Shown piece by piece: positions 15,131 to 17,173 of a stretch of DNA of 17,173 nt. The position numbers and the translations under genes are program-made. The notes under the pieces are model-generated. The model worked only from the letters and a program-made list of their open reading frames with translations, was not told where the DNA came from and did no database searches. The stretch is from Coemansia sp. RSA 1804 (taxonomy: Eukaryota; Kickxellomycota; Kickxellomycetes; Kickxellales; Kickxellaceae): the NCBI GenBank assembly GCA_027578815.1, contig JANBTH010000448.1:1-17173 (forward strand), written 5' to 3'. Numbering within the stretch: position 1 is the stretch's first letter; each line of letters begins with the position of its first letter.

Positions 15131-16240
15131 TTAGCTGGTGCCAGAGGAAGATGCAGGAGGAGTGGAGGTGCGAGGGCGACGGCCTGGCGGAAGCGGGCGC
15201 TTGAATCTTGGCTGCGCAGCCGGAGCCGCCTGGGCACCGCCAATCGAAGAGGCCGCAGCGCGAGCGGCAGGGATTCTGTCAGCAACCTCCTGAGCCAGCG
15301 CCTGGGCGGACAGCTCAGTCTTGGGATCATCGACCTCAAACTTGGCATGCACAGCAACGCCCAGCGAATCCTGCGCAGTGGTAAGCAGCCCGTGTCTAAA
15401 CGACGAGTAGACCATCCGCTCGCGCACGCCGCACAATGCCGGACACGAGTAGACAAACAGACTGGTAGAGCTGTCGTACCAGTAGAAGACAAACCTGGGC
15501 GCATTGGCAGGAAGCGCTGGGGCCACGTCATCGTGCGACTGGAGGGTCTCTTCACGGTCCACATCAACGGTCTCGGACCGAGGGTCGATAGCCAGGACCA
15601 CGATGTTGACAGTGCCCCGCGCGTAGTCGGATAACGCGGTCCGTGCACCGTCGGTTAGCGGACACGTAGCACCCGACACATGCGTGCGGCGCGAATCCAT
15701 TGTTGGCATATCGGCAGCCGAGTAGCCTTCGAGGTCGCGAATGCGCTGCATCTCTTCCTCGCGCTCAGTCAGGGGGGCGCCCGAATCAACGTGCTGTCTA
15801 TGGCGGCGGTACCCGGAGGCTGAAAAGTCCTGTGCATCGGTCCCGAAGATGTCGTCGACAAAGTACGATTCGCCCAATGTCTTTGTTACCGTCGCCTTGG
15901 TTGACGCATACAGCATCTTGGCCCGCACTTTGGCGCTGTCGGGCACATAGGAGCAGAACACCCACTTGTTGCCCGTTGGCTGCTGTGTTCCGCCTCTTGC
16001 GCTCCCATTATTGCTGTCTAGCCGCACAAGGAGGTAGCATGGCTCGGTTTCCTCCAGCAGGCTGTGGAGTCGGTCCATGTCCTCCTCCAATGTGCCCAAT
16101 GTCTGGAGATTGCCTGTGGCCTCAAGTGTCTCCCCGACTATGCTGACCTTGAGCGCGCGCATGGTTCCGTCATTGAGCGCATTGACAAACTTGGCCGACA
16201 GGTCCGAGGACCCCTGAATTCCGCTTTGGTGCGCCATCAT
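15131..16240 (-). CDS. TWF1: Twinfilin, actin-monomer-binding protein
   Basis: 369 residues with two ADF-homology domains: about 5-142, with actin-binding helix WVFCSYVPDSAKVRAKMLYA (93-112), and about 188-322, with the diagnostic CGVRERMVYSS (270-280). The linker contains LTEREEEMQRIRDLE (157-171), as in animal twinfilins. The C-terminal tail is basic and proline-rich (FKRPLPPGRRPR, 346-357), which in this family binds capping protein and phosphoinositides. Twinfilin sequesters ADP-actin monomers, acts with capping protein at barbed ends and promotes depolymerisation at cortical actin patches. The length is slightly above the yeast protein (332) because of the tail and linker. There are two adjacent ATGs (16240 and 16237); either could start the protein. 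It is upstream of, and on the same strand as, the proteasome gene, with no functional link known. Confidence 0.93.
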   Translation of the reverse strand: MMAHQSGIQGSSDLSAKFVNALNDGTMRALKVSIVGETLEATGNLQTLGTLEEDMDRLHSLLEETEPCYLLVRLDSNNGSARGGTQQPTGNKWVFCSYVPDSAKVRAKMLYASTKATVTKTLGESYFVDDIFGTDAQDFSASGYRRHRQHVDSGAPLTEREEEMQRIRDLEGYSAADMPTMDSRRTHVSGATCPLTDGARTALSDYARGTVNIVVLAIDPRSETVDVDREETLQSHDDVAPALPANAPRFVFYWYDSSTSLFVYSCPALCGVRERMVYSSFRHGLLTTAQDSLGVAVHAKFEVDDPKTELSAQALAQEVADRIPAARAAASSIGGAQAAPAAQPRFKRPLPPGRRPRTSTPPASSSGTS

Positions 16241-17173
16241 GCACGCAATTGAGACAAGTACAATGTGGCGAGTTTCGATTGAAGCTACAAATAAAGGAAA
16301 ATAAAAAAGAGTACAGGGTTTAGGGGAGTATGAAAAAAGAAGTTTAAGAATAAAAATAAATCAGGAACCTCTCAAGCAAAAAGCGTGGAGCTGCTGCTGC
16401 TGTTTGAGATGAGATCTTAAGATGCAGTTCAGTTCCACAATGGCTGCGAGGTCCAAACTATGTGGGACCTTTTTTGCATGTACGGCTCTGTCCAATCAAT
16501 ACTCCAGGAGGATTCATCAAGTTGTCCAGGGTTTCCTTCTGGTGTTCGGGCTCGTGTGCACAACACCTTCTTCAATTGGGTCTGCTCCTGTTCTTTAGCT
16601 TCCGATTTCGGAAACGACCTGCTCTGCTGCGCAACAGTAGTAGAGCAAAGCCCTTTTCCTCCCCTTCCTTTATTTCTTGTCCTCTGGCTGTTGCGGATAT
16701 CAAAACGTGCAATAGGGCTGTGGCTAGCAGCAAAAAAGTCCCAAATTCACTAGAGCACACTTGGTTGGCTGGCTGTGATTACAGTTTGGAAATCTTCAAC
16801 AGAAATCCTAATAGAAGGAAGGCAGATAAAATTTTAGTATTCTTATTTGGCTTGTAGAGACTTTATATTTTTCAGCGTTTATTTCTTCTGTGCACATGCC
16901 TAGGAAGATTAGGAAGGAGGGCAGTATTCTCCGAAGCATTGTCACGCCCACGTACACCTTTCCATTGGGGTTTGCCCTTCTTTTGCTGTGCCCAGGCGCC
17001 CTGGATTGCCACGATAGGTTTATTTAAAAAAGCGAGATTTCTCCTTCCAAGCTAGTGTTTTTTTCGTCTCTTGTCTCTTTCTAATTCCGTTTTATATTCT
17101 TTTCTGCGCCATCTTTCTATTTTTCTCCTGGTTTCTGCCGCCACCTTACCAGACCCCCTTGGCTTGCCACTGG
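16241..17173. other. Twinfilin upstream region and right-edge promoter-like sequence
   Basis: 933 bp without a supported gene. Near the twinfilin ATG it is A-rich on the + strand (16290-16385). The right end holds GTTTATTTAAAAAAGCG (17019-17035), followed by a CT-rich stretch without ATG up to the edge. That resembles the promoter and leader of a plus-strand gene starting beyond the window. Open frames at 16460-16857 lack family resemblance and are not called. Confidence 0.4.

Noticed and set aside
16460..16857. Two overlapping plus-strand frames (97 and 131 codons)
   Set aside because: No recognisable domain, Phe/Ser/Leu-rich, one starts at GTG; likely chance frames in spacer DNA.

Overview
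The window reads as nuclear DNA of an intron-poor fungus. It carries fungal or general eukaryotic genes (kexin prepro-region, 20S proteasome alpha-5, twinfilin, Rsa3, a KxDL/BORC subunit, a methionine-permease-type transporter, P450s) as uninterrupted reading frames, moderately GC-rich, separated by AT-rich spacers full of homopolymer runs. An early-diverging, intron-poor lineage such as Kickxellomycotina would fit, but that placement is an inference without a database search. There are ten supported protein genes (one cut by the left edge). I saw no tRNA, rRNA, CRISPR array or intact mobile element.

Layout: (1) 1-500, minus strand, the N-terminus of a kexin/furin-like proprotein convertase, divergent from (2) a 12-TM amino-acid permease (1262-2935, +). 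(3) A small secreted or GPI-type Ser/Asp/Glu-rich protein (3685-4239, +) faces (4) a KxDL-domain BORC-type subunit (4414-4839, -), which is divergent from (5) an Rsa3-type ribosome-assembly protein with a long Ser/Asp tract (5201-5983, +). (6-8) Three paralogous cytochrome P450 genes, all 518 codons, lie at 6240-7796 (-), 9312-10868 (+) and 11409-12965 (-), so the pair 1/2 is head-to-head and 2/3 is tail-to-tail. (9) Proteasome alpha-5 (14098-14826, -) and (10) twinfilin (15131-16240, -) close the window. The last 0.9 kb is promoter-like sequence.

The most interesting part is the P450 triplet. All three copies share extended homology upstream (roughly 0.45-0.85 kb per gene) and downstream, not only in the coding sequence. 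This includes a GGCGGNGGAAT-type element at -86 to -135 from each ATG and a block 40-170 bp past each stop. Copy 3 is a mosaic: its last ~63 codons plus 3' UTR are base-for-base identical to copy 2 (a 219-bp perfect inverted repeat with a 484-bp spacer). Its I-helix-to-ExxR segment is identical over 299 bp to copy 1, and a further 113 bp are also identical to copy 1. The 46-bp segment between those two tracts, just after ExxR where a substrate-contact region is expected, differs. This pattern points to recent gene conversion in an inverted P450 array.

The flanking genes are housekeeping genes (protein processing, ribosome assembly, lysosome/vacuole positioning, proteolysis, actin dynamics) and show no functional link to the P450s. 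I see no tailoring or backbone gene that would make this a classical biosynthetic cluster.
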